Origin: Actinomadura sp. KC345 | GTDB taxonomy: Bacteria; Actinomycetota; Actinomycetes; Streptosporangiales; Streptosporangiaceae | NCBI RefSeq assembly: GCF_004348515.1 | Contig: NZ_SMKH01000008.1 | Span: 1-63,603, forward strand | Direction: 5' to 3' | DNA length: 63,603 nucleotides | Part shown: in pieces, positions 44,128-52,405 of the stretch | How positions within the stretch are numbered: position 1 is the stretch's first letter | Layout: every line of letters begins with the position of its first letter | Notes under the pieces: model-generated | Databases searched by the model: none | Told to the model about the DNA's origin: nothing | Seen by the model: the letters and a program-made list of their open reading frames with translations, nothing else | Made by a program: the position numbers and the translations under genes

Positions 44128-45312
44128 TCAGAGAAACGTCTTGCCCTCGCCCCGGTAGGTGGGGGAGGCCCCGACGACCCGGTCGCCGTCGATGAGGTGC
44201 AGGGCGTCGAAGCGCTCGCACAGCTCGCCGGCCTTGGTGTGCCGGAACCAGACGCGGTCGCCGATGGACAGCAGGTCGGCGGAGCGGCCGAGCAGCGGCG
44301 TCTGCACCTCGCCGGCGCCCTCGTTGCCGTCGTAGGCCAGGCCGGTCGGCAGGTACGGCTGCGGGAGGCGGACGGTGTCGCCGGTGCCCGAGGCGAGGTA
44401 GCCGCCGCCCAGGCAGGTCGCAACGCCGGGCGCCGGGCGCCGCACGACCGGCAGGGCGAACAGCGCGGCGGGCCTGCCGCTGAAGTTGGAGTACTGGTCG
44501 AACAAATGCGGCTGGTAGAGGCCGGACCCCGCCGCGACCTCGGTGACCGCGCGCTCGGCGGCGGTCTTCTCGACGCTGCCGGTGCCGCCGCCGTTGACGA
44601 ACTCCAGGTCGGCCAGCTCCCGGACGGTCCGGACGATCGCGGCCCGGCGCCGGGCCAGCTCCATCCGGGACCGCTGCTGCATGCCGCGGATGACGCGGGC
44701 CCGCGTGGGGCGTCCGGGCGGGACGTCCCCGACCCCGGCGATCTGCGACTCGTAGGCCATGAGCCCGACGAGGTCGAGCGACGGGCGCTTGAGCACCTCC
44801 TCGGCGAACGCGCCGACCTGGGCGGGGGTGCGCAGCGGGGAGCGCAGCGCGCCGATGCGGACCCGTCCGGCCAGCGGGCGGTAGGAGGCGTCGATGTCGA
44901 TGCAGACGCGGACCGCCCGGTCGCCGGCGGCCGACTCGATCAGGTCGAGGTGCTCGGGGCAGTCGACCATGAGCGTGACGGCGCGGGCGGCGGCGGGGTC
45001 GGCGGCCAGTTCGGCGACCGCCGTGCGGTCGGCGGTGGGGTAGGCGACGAGGATGTCGTCGCTGACGCCCTGCCCGGCCAGCCAGAGCGCCTCGGGGAGC
45101 GTGAACGCCATGATCCCGGCGAAGCCGTCCATGGCGAGGACGTCCTCCAGCAGCGACCGGCAGCGCACCGACTTGCTCGCCACCCGGATCGGCTTCCCGG
45201 CCGCGCGGCGGAGGAGCCCGGCGGCGTTGGCGCGGAACGCCGCCAGGTCGACGACGGCGAACGGCGCCTCGATCCCGGCCGTCGCGGCGTCATAGCGGTC
45301 CCGGAGGTTCAT
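44128..45312 (-). CDS. amino-acid deaminase/aldolase (D-threonine aldolase-like, alanine racemase fold)
   Basis: A 394-residue PLP enzyme of the alanine-racemase N-terminal TIM-barrel fold with the D-threonine aldolase-like C-terminal domain. The PLP-binding Lys is in RVASKSVRC. Metal-binding His/Asp candidates lie in DLLSIGDRVWFRHTKAGE. It probably cleaves or deaminates a D-hydroxy amino acid. Start at 45312 (MNLRDRYDAAT); 45321 is an alternative. Confidence 0.85.
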   Translation of the reverse strand: MNLRDRYDAATAGIEAPFAVVDLAAFRANAAGLLRRAAGKPIRVASKSVRCRSLLEDVLAMDGFAGIMAFTLPEALWLAGQGVSDDILVAYPTADRTAVAELAADPAAARAVTLMVDCPEHLDLIESAAGDRAVRVCIDIDASYRPLAGRVRIGALRSPLRTPAQVGAFAEEVLKRPSLDLVGLMAYESQIAGVGDVPPGRPTRARVIRGMQQRSRMELARRRAAIVRTVRELADLEFVNGGGTGSVEKTAAERAVTEVAAGSGLYQPHLFDQYSNFSGRPAALFALPVVRRPAPGVATCLGGGYLASGTGDTVRLPQPYLPTGLAYDGNEGAGEVQTPLLGRSADLLSIGDRVWFRHTKAGELCERFDALHLIDGDRVVGASPTYRGEGKTFL

Positions 45313-45364
45313 GCTGGCCACACTGCCACACTACCGCTGAATGTGAATAGCTCTCATGTAACGC

Positions 45365-46303
45365 TCAGCGGCCGCCGCGCGGATGGTCGGCGAAGAAGTC
45401 CCACAGCATCGCGCTCGCCTTGTCCGGCCACACGTGCCCACCGCCGTTGATCTTGCAGAAGGCCACCGCGACGCCCCGGTCGCCCTTGCCCGTGCTCTCG
45501 CACTCGGTGTCGTCGGTTCGTGCCTTGACCTGCTTGGCCGGTTCCGGCAGCCCCGCGACCCGGCGCCAGAAGTCGACGGCCTCGGACACGGGCGGGAACG
45601 GCCGGCGGTCGTTGAAGTCGCGGTTGCCGCCGCCGTTGAACGGCACGTTCCCGTCCGCGGTCCCATGGAAGATCATCGCGGAGACCGGTTCGCCGGGATC
45701 GCAGTCGGTGACCAGCGCGCCCTCCACGACCCCGATCGCCGCGACCTTCCCGGGCTTCTCGCACGCCATCCGGTACGCCATCCCGGCGCCGTTGGAGAAC
45801 CCCGTGACGTAGACGCGGTCCGGATCGGCCAGCCCGGCGCCGGTGATCTTGTCGATCAGCCGGGTGAGGAATCCGACGTCGTCCACGTTCCCGACCTTCG
45901 CCGCGCCGCAGCAGTCGCCGGCGTTCCACGTGGTCATGACGCCGTTCGGGTAGGCGACGAGGAAGCCGTTCTCGTCCGAGAGCCCGTTGAAGCCGGACAT
46001 GTCCTCCATCTTGCCCATGGTGGCGAGCCCGCCGTGCAGGGCGATGACCAGCGCGGGCGGATCGGCGGGCTTGCCGTCCTTCCAGTCGCCTCCGGACACC
46101 TTGGACGGGACGTGCAGCAGGAACTCGCGGTGCCCGATCGTGCCCACGTCCATCTTCTGCTTGTGCGTGCCCTGCGCGGTGGGGATGCCGTCCACTTTCG
46201 CGGGCCGCCCGCCCTGGCCGCCCGTGCCCTCGCCGCCGCCCTCGGTGGTGCAGCCCGCGAGCACGAGGGTGACCGCCAGTCCAACCAGCAGGATTCGCCG
46301 CAT
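45365..46303 (-). CDS. PHB-depolymerase-like secreted lipoprotein esterase
   Basis: A 312-residue exported lipoprotein. The lipobox LVLAGC is at about residues 12-17, followed by a Gly-rich linker and an alpha/beta hydrolase domain with GFSNGAGM (nucleophile Ser), HGTADGNVP and GGHVWP (His). This is the polyhydroxybutyrate depolymerase / feruloyl esterase-like family (LpqC type). It acts at the cell surface; substrate unknown. Confidence 0.9.
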   Translation of the reverse strand: MRRILLVGLAVTLVLAGCTTEGGGEGTGGQGGRPAKVDGIPTAQGTHKQKMDVGTIGHREFLLHVPSKVSGGDWKDGKPADPPALVIALHGGLATMGKMEDMSGFNGLSDENGFLVAYPNGVMTTWNAGDCCGAAKVGNVDDVGFLTRLIDKITGAGLADPDRVYVTGFSNGAGMAYRMACEKPGKVAAIGVVEGALVTDCDPGEPVSAMIFHGTADGNVPFNGGGNRDFNDRRPFPPVSEAVDFWRRVAGLPEPAKQVKARTDDTECESTGKGDRGVAVAFCKINGGGHVWPDKASAMLWDFFADHPRGGR

Positions 46304-46350
46304 GGAGGCAAAACTAACCTCAAATCAAGCCCGTAAACTACTCATCAGTA

Positions 46351-46389
46351 GTCCTCGGGGGCGTCCGTACGCGCGTACGCTCGGAGGAC
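46351..46389. other. inverted repeat in purU leader
   Basis: gtcctc at 46351 pairs with gaggac at 46384, enclosing the 12-bp palindrome gtacgcgcgtac (46367-46378). It lies in the 137-bp region between the divergent esterase and purU genes. Could be an operator or a leader hairpin of purU. Confidence 0.45.
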
Positions 46390-46440
46390 ACCAGCCTGAG
46401 CTGCCGGATCGCGCCAGGCCCCGTCCCACCGCGAACAAGA

Positions 46441-47298
46441 GTGAGACCGTTGAACGAATACGTGCTGACCCTCTCCTGCCCCGACCGGACCGGCATCGTC
46501 GCCGCCGTCTCCGGGCTGCTGGCCGAGCGCGGCTGCAACATCCTGGAGAGCCAGCAGTTCGGCGACGGAGAGTCCGGCACGTTCTTCATGCGGGTGCAGT
46601 TCGCCGCCCTGGACGACACCGACCCCGACGAGCTGCGCGGCGCGTTCGCGTCCCTGGTGCCCGAGCTCGGGCTGCAGTGGCGGCTGCACGCGCTGGCCGA
46701 GCGGCCGCGCGTCCTGATCATGGTGTCGAAGGGCGGGCACTGCCTCAACGACCTGCTCTACCGGACGCGGTCGGGGCTGCTCGACATCGACATCGTCGGG
46801 GTCGCGTCCAACCATCCCGACCTGCGGCCCCTCACCCAGTCGTACGGGATCGACTACCACCATCTGCCGGCCGGGTCCGGAGGCAAGGCCGCGCAGGAGG
46901 CCGAGATCCTCACGCTGGTCGAGCACTACCGCGCCGACCTCGTCGTCCTGGCCCGGTACATGCAGATCCTCTCCGACGACTTCTGCGCCAAGCTCCCCGG
47001 CGCGATCATCAACATCCACCACTCGTTCCTGCCGAGCTTCAAGGGCGCCCGCCCCTACCACCAGGCGCACGCGCGGGGCGTGAAGCTGATCGGCGCCACC
47101 GCGCACTACGTCACCGCCGACCTGGACGAGGGGCCGATCATCGAGCAGGAGGTCGCGCGTGTCGAGCACACCCACAGCCCGGAGGAATTGGTGGCCGTGG
47201 GACGCGACGTCGAGTGCCTGGCCCTCGCCCGCGCGGTCCGCTGGCACTGCGAGCACCGCGTCCTCCTCAACGGGGACCGGACGATCGTCTTCCGCTGA
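46441..47298 (+). CDS. purU: formyltetrahydrofolate deformylase
   Basis: A 285-residue enzyme releasing formate from 10-formyl-THF, feeding purine synthesis and balancing one-carbon pools. The N-terminal ACT domain (LTLSCPDRTGIVAAV) is followed by the formyltransferase-like domain with NIHHSFLPSFKGARPYHQA and TADLDEGPIIEQ, which hold the catalytic Asn/His/Asp. GTG start at 46441. Confidence 0.95.
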   Translation: MRPLNEYVLTLSCPDRTGIVAAVSGLLAERGCNILESQQFGDGESGTFFMRVQFAALDDTDPDELRGAFASLVPELGLQWRLHALAERPRVLIMVSKGGHCLNDLLYRTRSGLLDIDIVGVASNHPDLRPLTQSYGIDYHHLPAGSGGKAAQEAEILTLVEHYRADLVVLARYMQILSDDFCAKLPGAIINIHHSFLPSFKGARPYHQAHARGVKLIGATAHYVTADLDEGPIIEQEVARVEHTHSPEELVAVGRDVECLALARAVRWHCEHRVLLNGDRTIVFR

Positions 47299-47415
47299 CC
47301 TGCACGATCTCTCCCGGGAACGCGGGGGACGTCGGCATGGCGCGTGTCACTCCACGTCACGATGGCGCACCATGGGTGATGATGTCGGACGTGCCTAGGG
47401 CTCACGGGGGTGGCC

Positions 47416-48030
47416 ATGACCGAGGCATTGGTCAAGGACCTGATCGAGGAGGCGCAGAACACGCGGCAGGCGCGGCGGCTCGCCGTCCGTGAGTTCCGGC
47501 CGCGCCGCGCCGTCGCCGGGTTCGCCGCGGCGCTGCTGGTCGCCGCCGCGGGCGGGGCGGCCGCCATCGAGCTGCTCGCCGCCGCACTGGGCTCGGGCGT
47601 CCACCCGGTCCCGGGCGTGGAGGCCCTGGCGGACGGCCTGCGCGGGCGCGGCTGGCACGACCCGGAGATCCTGCTGTGGACGGGGTCGATCACCGTCTTC
47701 GGCCTCGCGTTCCTGCTGGCCGCGCTGCCCGGCCGCCTGCGCGGCGTCCCGCTGGCCGGTTCCGACCCGCGGCAGGCCGGCGCCATCGGCCGCGCCGCCC
47801 TGCGCCGGTCGCTGGCGGACGCGGCGCTCACCGTCCCCGGCATCGAGACCGCCCGCGTCCGCGGCCTCGGGCTCGTCCGCCGGGGCGTCGTCGTCCGGGC
47901 GGCCACCCGGTACCGGAACCCGGCGAACCTCGAAGAACTCATCCACGACGCCGTCGACGCGCGGCTGGACCGCATCGAGCCGATGCACCGGCCGCGGGTC
48001 GGCGTCCGGCTCCGCTGGCGGAGGGACTGA
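47416..48030 (+). CDS. DUF6286 membrane protein (alkaline-shock family)
   Basis: A 204-residue protein with two membrane helices near residues 30-60 and 85-105 and a basic C-terminal cytosolic domain (LRRSLADAALTVPGIETARV). These proteins occur in actinobacterial Asp23/AmaP-type clusters. The ATG at 47416 follows ggggg; a GTG at 47410 is also possible. It is followed one base later by the AmaP-like gene. Confidence 0.78.
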   Translation: MTEALVKDLIEEAQNTRQARRLAVREFRPRRAVAGFAAALLVAAAGGAAAIELLAAALGSGVHPVPGVEALADGLRGRGWHDPEILLWTGSITVFGLAFLLAALPGRLRGVPLAGSDPRQAGAIGRAALRRSLADAALTVPGIETARVRGLGLVRRGVVVRAATRYRNPANLEELIHDAVDARLDRIEPMHRPRVGVRLRWRRD

Positions 48031-48031
48031 C

Positions 48032-48589
48032 GTGCGGATCGCGATCGCGTTGACCGGGGCGGTGCTGTTCGCGTGCGGCGGCGCGGCGCTCACCGCCGGA
48101 CTCGGCGTCTTCGGCCCCCCGGCGGAGGGGCCGCTGCTCGATCCCGCGCTGGCGCGGTTCGCCGGCGGCAGCGGCTGGTTCCTGCCCGCCGCGGCGGGCG
48201 TCGCGGAGATCCTCGCCCTCGCCGGCCAGCTCTGGCTGGTCGTCCAGGCCCGCTACCTCGTCCACCAGTGGTGGCCGGACCTCGACGCCCAGACCCGCGC
48301 CCGCGCCCGCGACGCCGGTGACGCGCTGATCCGGGACGCGCGGGACCTGCCCGGCGTCCACGACGTCCGCGCCCGCCTCACGGGCACGGCGGACAGGCCG
48401 CGCCTCCTGCTGAAGGTCGCCTGCGCCGGCGACACCCTGATCGGCGAGGTGTACGGGGAACTGGGCGCGGGCCCGGTCGAACGCTACCGCCGCGCCGTCG
48501 GCATGCCCGATCTGCCGGTGGTGATCCGCTTCCGGCCCGCCCTGCCGCGCCCCGGAAAGGCCCAGGAGCCCCAGCCGGAGCCCGCCTGA
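48032..48589 (+). CDS. AmaP-like alkaline-shock membrane anchor
   Basis: A 185-residue protein with two N-terminal membrane helices (about residues 3-25 and 50-72) and a soluble C-terminal domain containing ALIRDARDLPGVHDVRARLTG. This fits the AmaP anchor that holds Asp23-type proteins at the envelope. The GTG is next to the DUF6286 stop, so they are one operon, but no Asp23 gene lies nearby. Confidence 0.75.
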   Translation: MRIAIALTGAVLFACGGAALTAGLGVFGPPAEGPLLDPALARFAGGSGWFLPAAAGVAEILALAGQLWLVVQARYLVHQWWPDLDAQTRARARDAGDALIRDARDLPGVHDVRARLTGTADRPRLLLKVACAGDTLIGEVYGELGAGPVERYRRAVGMPDLPVVIRFRPALPRPGKAQEPQPEPA

Positions 48590-48645
48590 CCGGACGCGAC
48601 CGATCGCCGGCCCCGCGCGGGCCTGGACGGGCGCACGCACCCTGG

Positions 48646-48697
48646 GCAGGCGCCCATGTGCCGGCGGAGCGGGCACATGCACACGGTGGGCGCCTGC
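48646..48697. other. nested hairpin upstream of sensor kinase
   Basis: An outer 11-bp stem (gcaggcgccca / tgggcgcctgc) encloses an 8-bp inner stem (catgtgcc / ggcacatg). The whole lies 57 bases after the AmaP-like stop and ~137 bases before the kinase start. It could be a terminator of the first operon or a cruciform operator. Confidence 0.55.
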
Positions 48698-48833
48698 GCT
48701 CGGGGGAGGGGCGCGGTTCGGAACGGGATCGGCGACGTCGAGGTTCTGCACCCGTGACTATGCGCGCTACGAGGCGAATGGTCACCCTTGTGTACATTGC
48801 GTTCACGGAGAGGCAGAGACGGAAGGTGCGCGT

Positions 48834-50438
48834 GTGCGGCGTCCCGAATGGGCGGTCCCCGGTCGCTGGAGCCTGGCGCGGCAGCTGCTCGTGCTGCAGG
48901 CCGCGATCGTCGGGCTGCTCGTGGCGGCCGGCGCGGCCATCGCCTACCTGGACGCCGGGCGGTCCGCCGACGACGCCGCGGCGCGGACCGTGACGGCGGT
49001 CGCGAAGAGCATCGCCGATGCCGACAACGTCCGCACGGCGCTCGCGTCCCCCGACCCCAGCCGGCTCCTGCAGCCGTACGCCGAACGCGTCCGGCGCGAC
49101 ACCGGCGTCGACTTCGTCACGATCATGGACCCGGCCGGGATCCGCTTCACGCATCCGAACCCGTCCCGGATCGGCGGGCACTTCGTCGGCAACACCGGGC
49201 CCGCCGTGGCCGGGCGGACGTTCACCGAGACCTACACCGGCACGCTCGGCCCGTCCGTCCGCACCGTCGCCCCCGTCCTCGACGGCGGCCGCGTCGTGGC
49301 GCTGGTCGCGGTCGGCATCACGATCCGCGTCATCTCGGCGGAGCTCCGCCAGCGGCTCCTCTCCCTCGCCGGCATCGCCGCCGCCGTCCTGGCCGTCGGG
49401 GTGGGCGGCAGCTCCCTGGTCGCCGCCCGCCTGCGCCGCCAGACCCGCGGCGTCGCGCCCGGCGAGCTGCGGGAGATGTTCGAGTACTACGAGGCGATCC
49501 TGCACACCGTCCGCGAGGGCCTCCTCCTCCTGGACCGCGCGGGCCGCGTCGTCCTCTGCAACGACGCCGCCCGCCACCTCCTGGACCTGGAGCCCTCGGC
49601 GGATCTGCGTGGACGGGCCGCCGCGGACCTGGGGCTGCCGGACGAGCTCGTCGCCACCCTCGTCTCCCCGGAGCCGCGGTCCGACGAGGTCCACCTCGCC
49701 GACACGCGGGTCCTCGTCGTGAACACCTCGCCGGTGCGGTCGCGGGACCGGGCGAAGGGCAACGTCGTCACCCTGCGCGACCACACCGAGCTGCAGGTGC
49801 TGACCGGCGAGCTCGACACCGTGCGCGGGTTCGCCGAGTCGCTGCGCTCGCAGGCCCACGAGGCCGCGAACCGCCTGCACACCGTGGTGTCGCTGGTGGA
49901 GCTGGGACGCCCGGACCAGGCCGTCGAGTTCGCCACCGCCGAGCTGAAGACCGCCCAGTGGCTCACCGACCGGGTCGTCGGCTCGGTGACCGAACCGGTG
50001 CTGGCCGCGCTGCTGCTCGGCAAGTCCGCGGAGGCGGGGGAGCGCGGCGTCGACTTCGCCGTCACCGGGGACACCGTGATCGAGGGGACCGCCGAGCCCC
50101 GCGACCTCGTCACCATCCTCGGCAACCTCATCGACAACGCGGTGGACGCCGCCCTCGCGAACGCGGACGCGCGCCCGCCGCGCGTGGCCGTCCGGGCCCG
50201 GAAGGAGGGCGGCGACCTCGTCCTGGAGGTGTCCGACAGCGGGCCCGGCGTGGACCCGGACGCCGTGCCCGACATGTTCCGGCGCGGGTGGACGACCAAG
50301 ACGTCCGGCGGGCCGGTCGGCCACGGGCTCGGGCTCGCGCTGGTCGGGCAGGCCGTCCGGCGGCACGGCGGCGAGGTGCGGGTGAGCCACGACGACGGCG
50401 CGGTGTTCACCGTCCGCCTGCCCCTGGACGCGCCATGA
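48834..50438 (+). CDS. CitA/DcuS-type sensor histidine kinase
   Basis: A 534-residue membrane sensor: TM1 at about residues 18-40, an extracellular sCache domain (FVTIMDPAGIRFTHPNPSRIG), TM2 near 175-195, a PAS domain (GLLLLDRAGRVVLCNDAA), the Spo0B-type dimerisation helix (RSQAHEAANRLHTVVSLVELG) and an ATPase domain (NLIDNAVDAAL, DSGPGV, GHGLGLALVG). The sCache domain suggests a C4-dicarboxylate or citrate ligand. GTG start; its stop overlaps the regulator ATG. Confidence 0.93.
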   Translation: MRRPEWAVPGRWSLARQLLVLQAAIVGLLVAAGAAIAYLDAGRSADDAAARTVTAVAKSIADADNVRTALASPDPSRLLQPYAERVRRDTGVDFVTIMDPAGIRFTHPNPSRIGGHFVGNTGPAVAGRTFTETYTGTLGPSVRTVAPVLDGGRVVALVAVGITIRVISAELRQRLLSLAGIAAAVLAVGVGGSSLVAARLRRQTRGVAPGELREMFEYYEAILHTVREGLLLLDRAGRVVLCNDAARHLLDLEPSADLRGRAAADLGLPDELVATLVSPEPRSDEVHLADTRVLVVNTSPVRSRDRAKGNVVTLRDHTELQVLTGELDTVRGFAESLRSQAHEAANRLHTVVSLVELGRPDQAVEFATAELKTAQWLTDRVVGSVTEPVLAALLLGKSAEAGERGVDFAVTGDTVIEGTAEPRDLVTILGNLIDNAVDAALANADARPPRVAVRARKEGGDLVLEVSDSGPGVDPDAVPDMFRRGWTTKTSGGPVGHGLGLALVGQAVRRHGGEVRVSHDDGAVFTVRLPLDAP

Positions 50439-51106
50439 TCACGGTGCTCGTGGTCGAGGACGACCCGGTCGCCGCCGAGGCGCACCGCTCCTACGTCGAG
50501 CGCGTCGCCGGGTTCGCCGTCGCCGGGGTCGTCCACTCCGGGGCGGACGCGCTGCGGTTCTGCGAGCGCACCGCCGTCGACGTCGTCCTGCTGGACTTCT
50601 ACCTGCCCGACACCCACGGCCTCACGGTCTGCCGCGCGCTCCGCGCCGGGGGCAGCGACGTGGACGTCATCGCCGTCACCTCCGCCCGCGACCTGGCGGT
50701 GATCCGGTCGGCGGTGTCGGTCGGCGTCGTCCAGTACCTGCTCAAGCCGTTCACGTTCGCGATCCTGCGCGACAAGCTCGACCGGTACGCGCGGTTCCGG
50801 GAGCGGGCGGTCGGCTCCGGCGAGGTCAGCGGCCAGGCCGACGTGGACGGAATGCTCGCCACCCTCCGCACCCCCGACCACCGCACGCTGCCCAAGGGCA
50901 TGAGCGAGGAGACGCTCCAGGCCGTCACCGAGGTGCTGACCGGCGCCGCCGACGGGCTGTCGGCCGCCGCGGCCGCCGATCTCACCGGCGTCTCCCGCGT
51001 CACGGCCCGCCGCTACCTCGAATACCTCGCCGAGAACGGGCTGGCGCACCGCCGCCCCCACTACGGGCAGGTCGGCCGGCCGGAAGTGCGCTTCTATCCC
51101 GGGTAG
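50435..51106 (+). CDS. CitB/DcuR-type response regulator
   Basis: A 223-residue regulator with the receiver domain (VVEDDPVAAEAH, phospho-acceptor Asp in LLDFYLPDTHG, LLKPFTF) and a C-terminal winged helix (LTGVSRVTARRYLEYLAENGLA). It pairs with the kinase just upstream (ATGA overlap). Its target is unknown, as no transporter gene follows. Confidence 0.93.
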   Translation: MITVLVVEDDPVAAEAHRSYVERVAGFAVAGVVHSGADALRFCERTAVDVVLLDFYLPDTHGLTVCRALRAGGSDVDVIAVTSARDLAVIRSAVSVGVVQYLLKPFTFAILRDKLDRYARFRERAVGSGEVSGQADVDGMLATLRTPDHRTLPKGMSEETLQAVTEVLTGAADGLSAAAAADLTGVSRVTARRYLEYLAENGLAHRRPHYGQVGRPEVRFYPG

Positions 51107-51153
51107 ACGGGGTACGCATGGGGCGAGGGTGAAACGACATCGGGGGAGTTGTC

Positions 51154-51315
51154 GTGAACGACAAGCCAGACAAGGCCGAGGAAAAGACGACCGAGGACGC
51201 CGGGCCGGAGCGCGAGAAACGTCCACCCCGCGGCGAGGACACCGCGGCCAAGGGCCAGCAGAAGAAGAAGCCCGGCGACGCCGCCCGCAAGATGCGTGCG
51301 ATGTTCAAGGGCTGA
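51154..51315 (+). CDS. 53-aa highly charged small protein
   Basis: Encodes a Lys/Glu/Asp-rich peptide (VNDKPDKAEEKTTED) ending KMRAMFKG, with no hydrophobic segment. A cgggggag ribosome site precedes the GTG, and a strong terminator follows. Family unrecognised; similar short charged proteins are common after actinobacterial two-component genes, with no known role. Confidence 0.6.
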   Translation: MNDKPDKAEEKTTEDAGPEREKRPPRGEDTAAKGQQKKKPGDAARKMRAMFKG

Positions 51316-51344
51316 GCGCACCCGGGAACCGACCGCGATCCACG

Positions 51345-51377
51345 GCTCCCCCGCCCGACGCTGGGCGGGGGAGCTTT
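51345..51377 (+). terminator. terminator of 53-aa gene
   Basis: A 12-bp perfect stem (gctcccccgccc) with a 6-base loop followed by ttt. Confidence 0.85.
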
Positions 51378-51469
51378 GACGGGACCTTGGGGGGTGTTTG
51401 GCGGCATATATCCATTTATGCGGATAATGTCCGAAGTGAACCTGACGTCGAGGGGTGAAGGAGGCACGC

Positions 51470-51562
51470 TTGTCCGACCTTTCAGTCTCGGGCGGCTCCA
51501 CCACGGGGTCCTTCGACGTATGGAGGGAACAGACGGACCACGGCATGGGCCCCTCCCGCTGA
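51470..51562 (+). CDS. 30-aa small ORF with TTG start
   Basis: Encodes MSDLSVSGGSTTGSFDVW, then REQTDHGMGPSR. The gaaggagg ribosome site lies 6 bases before the TTG, and an AT-richer promoter-like region (tatatccatttatgcggataat, 51405-51429) precedes it. A strong hairpin terminator follows. No family is recognised; a modified-peptide precursor is one idea, but no modification enzyme is nearby. Confidence 0.5.
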   Translation: MSDLSVSGGSTTGSFDVWREQTDHGMGPSR

Positions 51563-51574
51563 GCGGCCCGACGG

Positions 51575-51615
51575 CCCGGGGGTCACGGCGGTATACGCCG
51601 CGGCCCCCGGGTTTG
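51575..51615 (+). terminator. terminator of 30-aa ORF
   Basis: An 8-bp stem cccggggg/cccccggg with a smaller inner stem (ggcg/cgcc) followed by tttg. Confidence 0.75.
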
Positions 51616-51672
51616 TGCGTGCGTCAGGCCGCGCGACCCCCGGCATATCCGGAATGATGTAAAGAAGAGGGC

Positions 51673-51790
51673 ATCGGGGAGCGGGTCGCGGTCAAGCTGC
51701 TGCGCGGCCTGGACGGGCGCCTGCGCGATCTGGTCCGGTCCTGCCTCGCCAAGGACCCGGTCCAGCGACCCGCCGCGCTGTTGGCGGGGG
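51673..51790 (+). pseudogene. Ser/Thr protein kinase remnant with internal deletion
   Basis: Reads IGERVAVKLLRGL, then DGRLRDLVRSCLAKDPVQRPAALLA. The first part is the VAVK strand of a Pkn-type N-lobe, and the second is the end of the C-lobe (LVRSCLAKDPxxRP). The ~200 residues between them are missing, so it is dead. It lies directly before the toxin gene on the opposite strand. Confidence 0.65.
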
Positions 51791-51815
51791 AGGTGACGAT
51801 GTGCTCCCCGGCGGC

Positions 51816-52199
51816 TCAGCGAGTCGGTCGGGGGATGACCTGTAGTGCCGCGGCGATCTCTTTCACCTCGATCTCCGAGCACGACGTGGCGATGTGGATC
51901 ACGAGGTCGAATGCCTGATCGTCGGTGACGGCGGCGACATGGCCGTTCGCGACGAGCATGATCTCCATGGCGGCCCATGCGGTCCGCTTGTTGCCGTCAA
52001 CGAACGGGTGATTGCAGATGATCGAGTGGAGCAGCGCCGCAGCCTTCTCCTCCAGAGTCGTGTACGCCTCGAAACCGAATGCAACCGTCTGAGGTCGGGC
52101 GACCGCGCTCTGCACTAGCCCGACATCTCGGACGGCTGGCTGGCCTCCCAGATGCTTGGCGTTGAACCCGATGACTTGTTCGACCGTCGGGTAGATCAT
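51816..52199 (-). CDS. Doc-type toxin (Fic/Doc family)
   Basis: A 127-residue toxin with the Doc motif HPFVDGNKRTAW. Doc phosphorylates elongation factor Tu and stops translation (known for phage P1). Its ATG overlaps the antitoxin stop, the usual antitoxin-first order. Upstream neighbour: the RHH antitoxin. Confidence 0.9.
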   Translation of the reverse strand: MIYPTVEQVIGFNAKHLGGQPAVRDVGLVQSAVARPQTVAFGFEAYTTLEEKAAALLHSIICNHPFVDGNKRTAWAAMEIMLVANGHVAAVTDDQAFDLVIHIATSCSEIEVKEIAAALQVIPRPTR

Positions 52200-52405
52200 G
52201 TGTCGGCCAACCGGTTAAACAGCTCTGTGCGGTCGGCGAAGACTTGGTCGGCGGCGGCCGTGATGGCCGCTTCCTGTGAGCGTCGGGTAAGTACCTCGTC
52301 AAGGGCGCGAATGATGGCGGAGTTCACGGATATGTGATCTTCCGCTGCCATGGCGGCCAGCTTGGCGTCGAGTTCGTCAGGGATCCGGACACTGCGAGTG
52401 GTCAT
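52196..52405 (-). CDS. ribbon-helix-helix antitoxin
   Basis: A 69-residue protein with an N-terminal RHH DNA-binding fold (RSVRIPDELDAKLAAMAAE) and a C-terminal acidic helix that probably wraps the toxin. It should repress its own operon; the palindrome-like tggtatca lies near its start (52414-52421). Starts with ATG at 52405. Confidence 0.87.
   Translation of the reverse strand: MTTRSVRIPDELDAKLAAMAAEDHISVNSAIIRALDEVLTRRSQEAAITAAADQVFADRTELFNRLADT

Noticed and set aside
46351..46389. Known riboswitch (ZTP or THF) upstream of purU
   Set aside because: The conserved core strings of those riboswitches are not present; only a simple inverted repeat is seen.
48378..50390. Long minus-strand frame opposite the sensor kinase
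   Set aside because: The kinase on the plus strand has all its motifs; the antisense frame is composition-driven.
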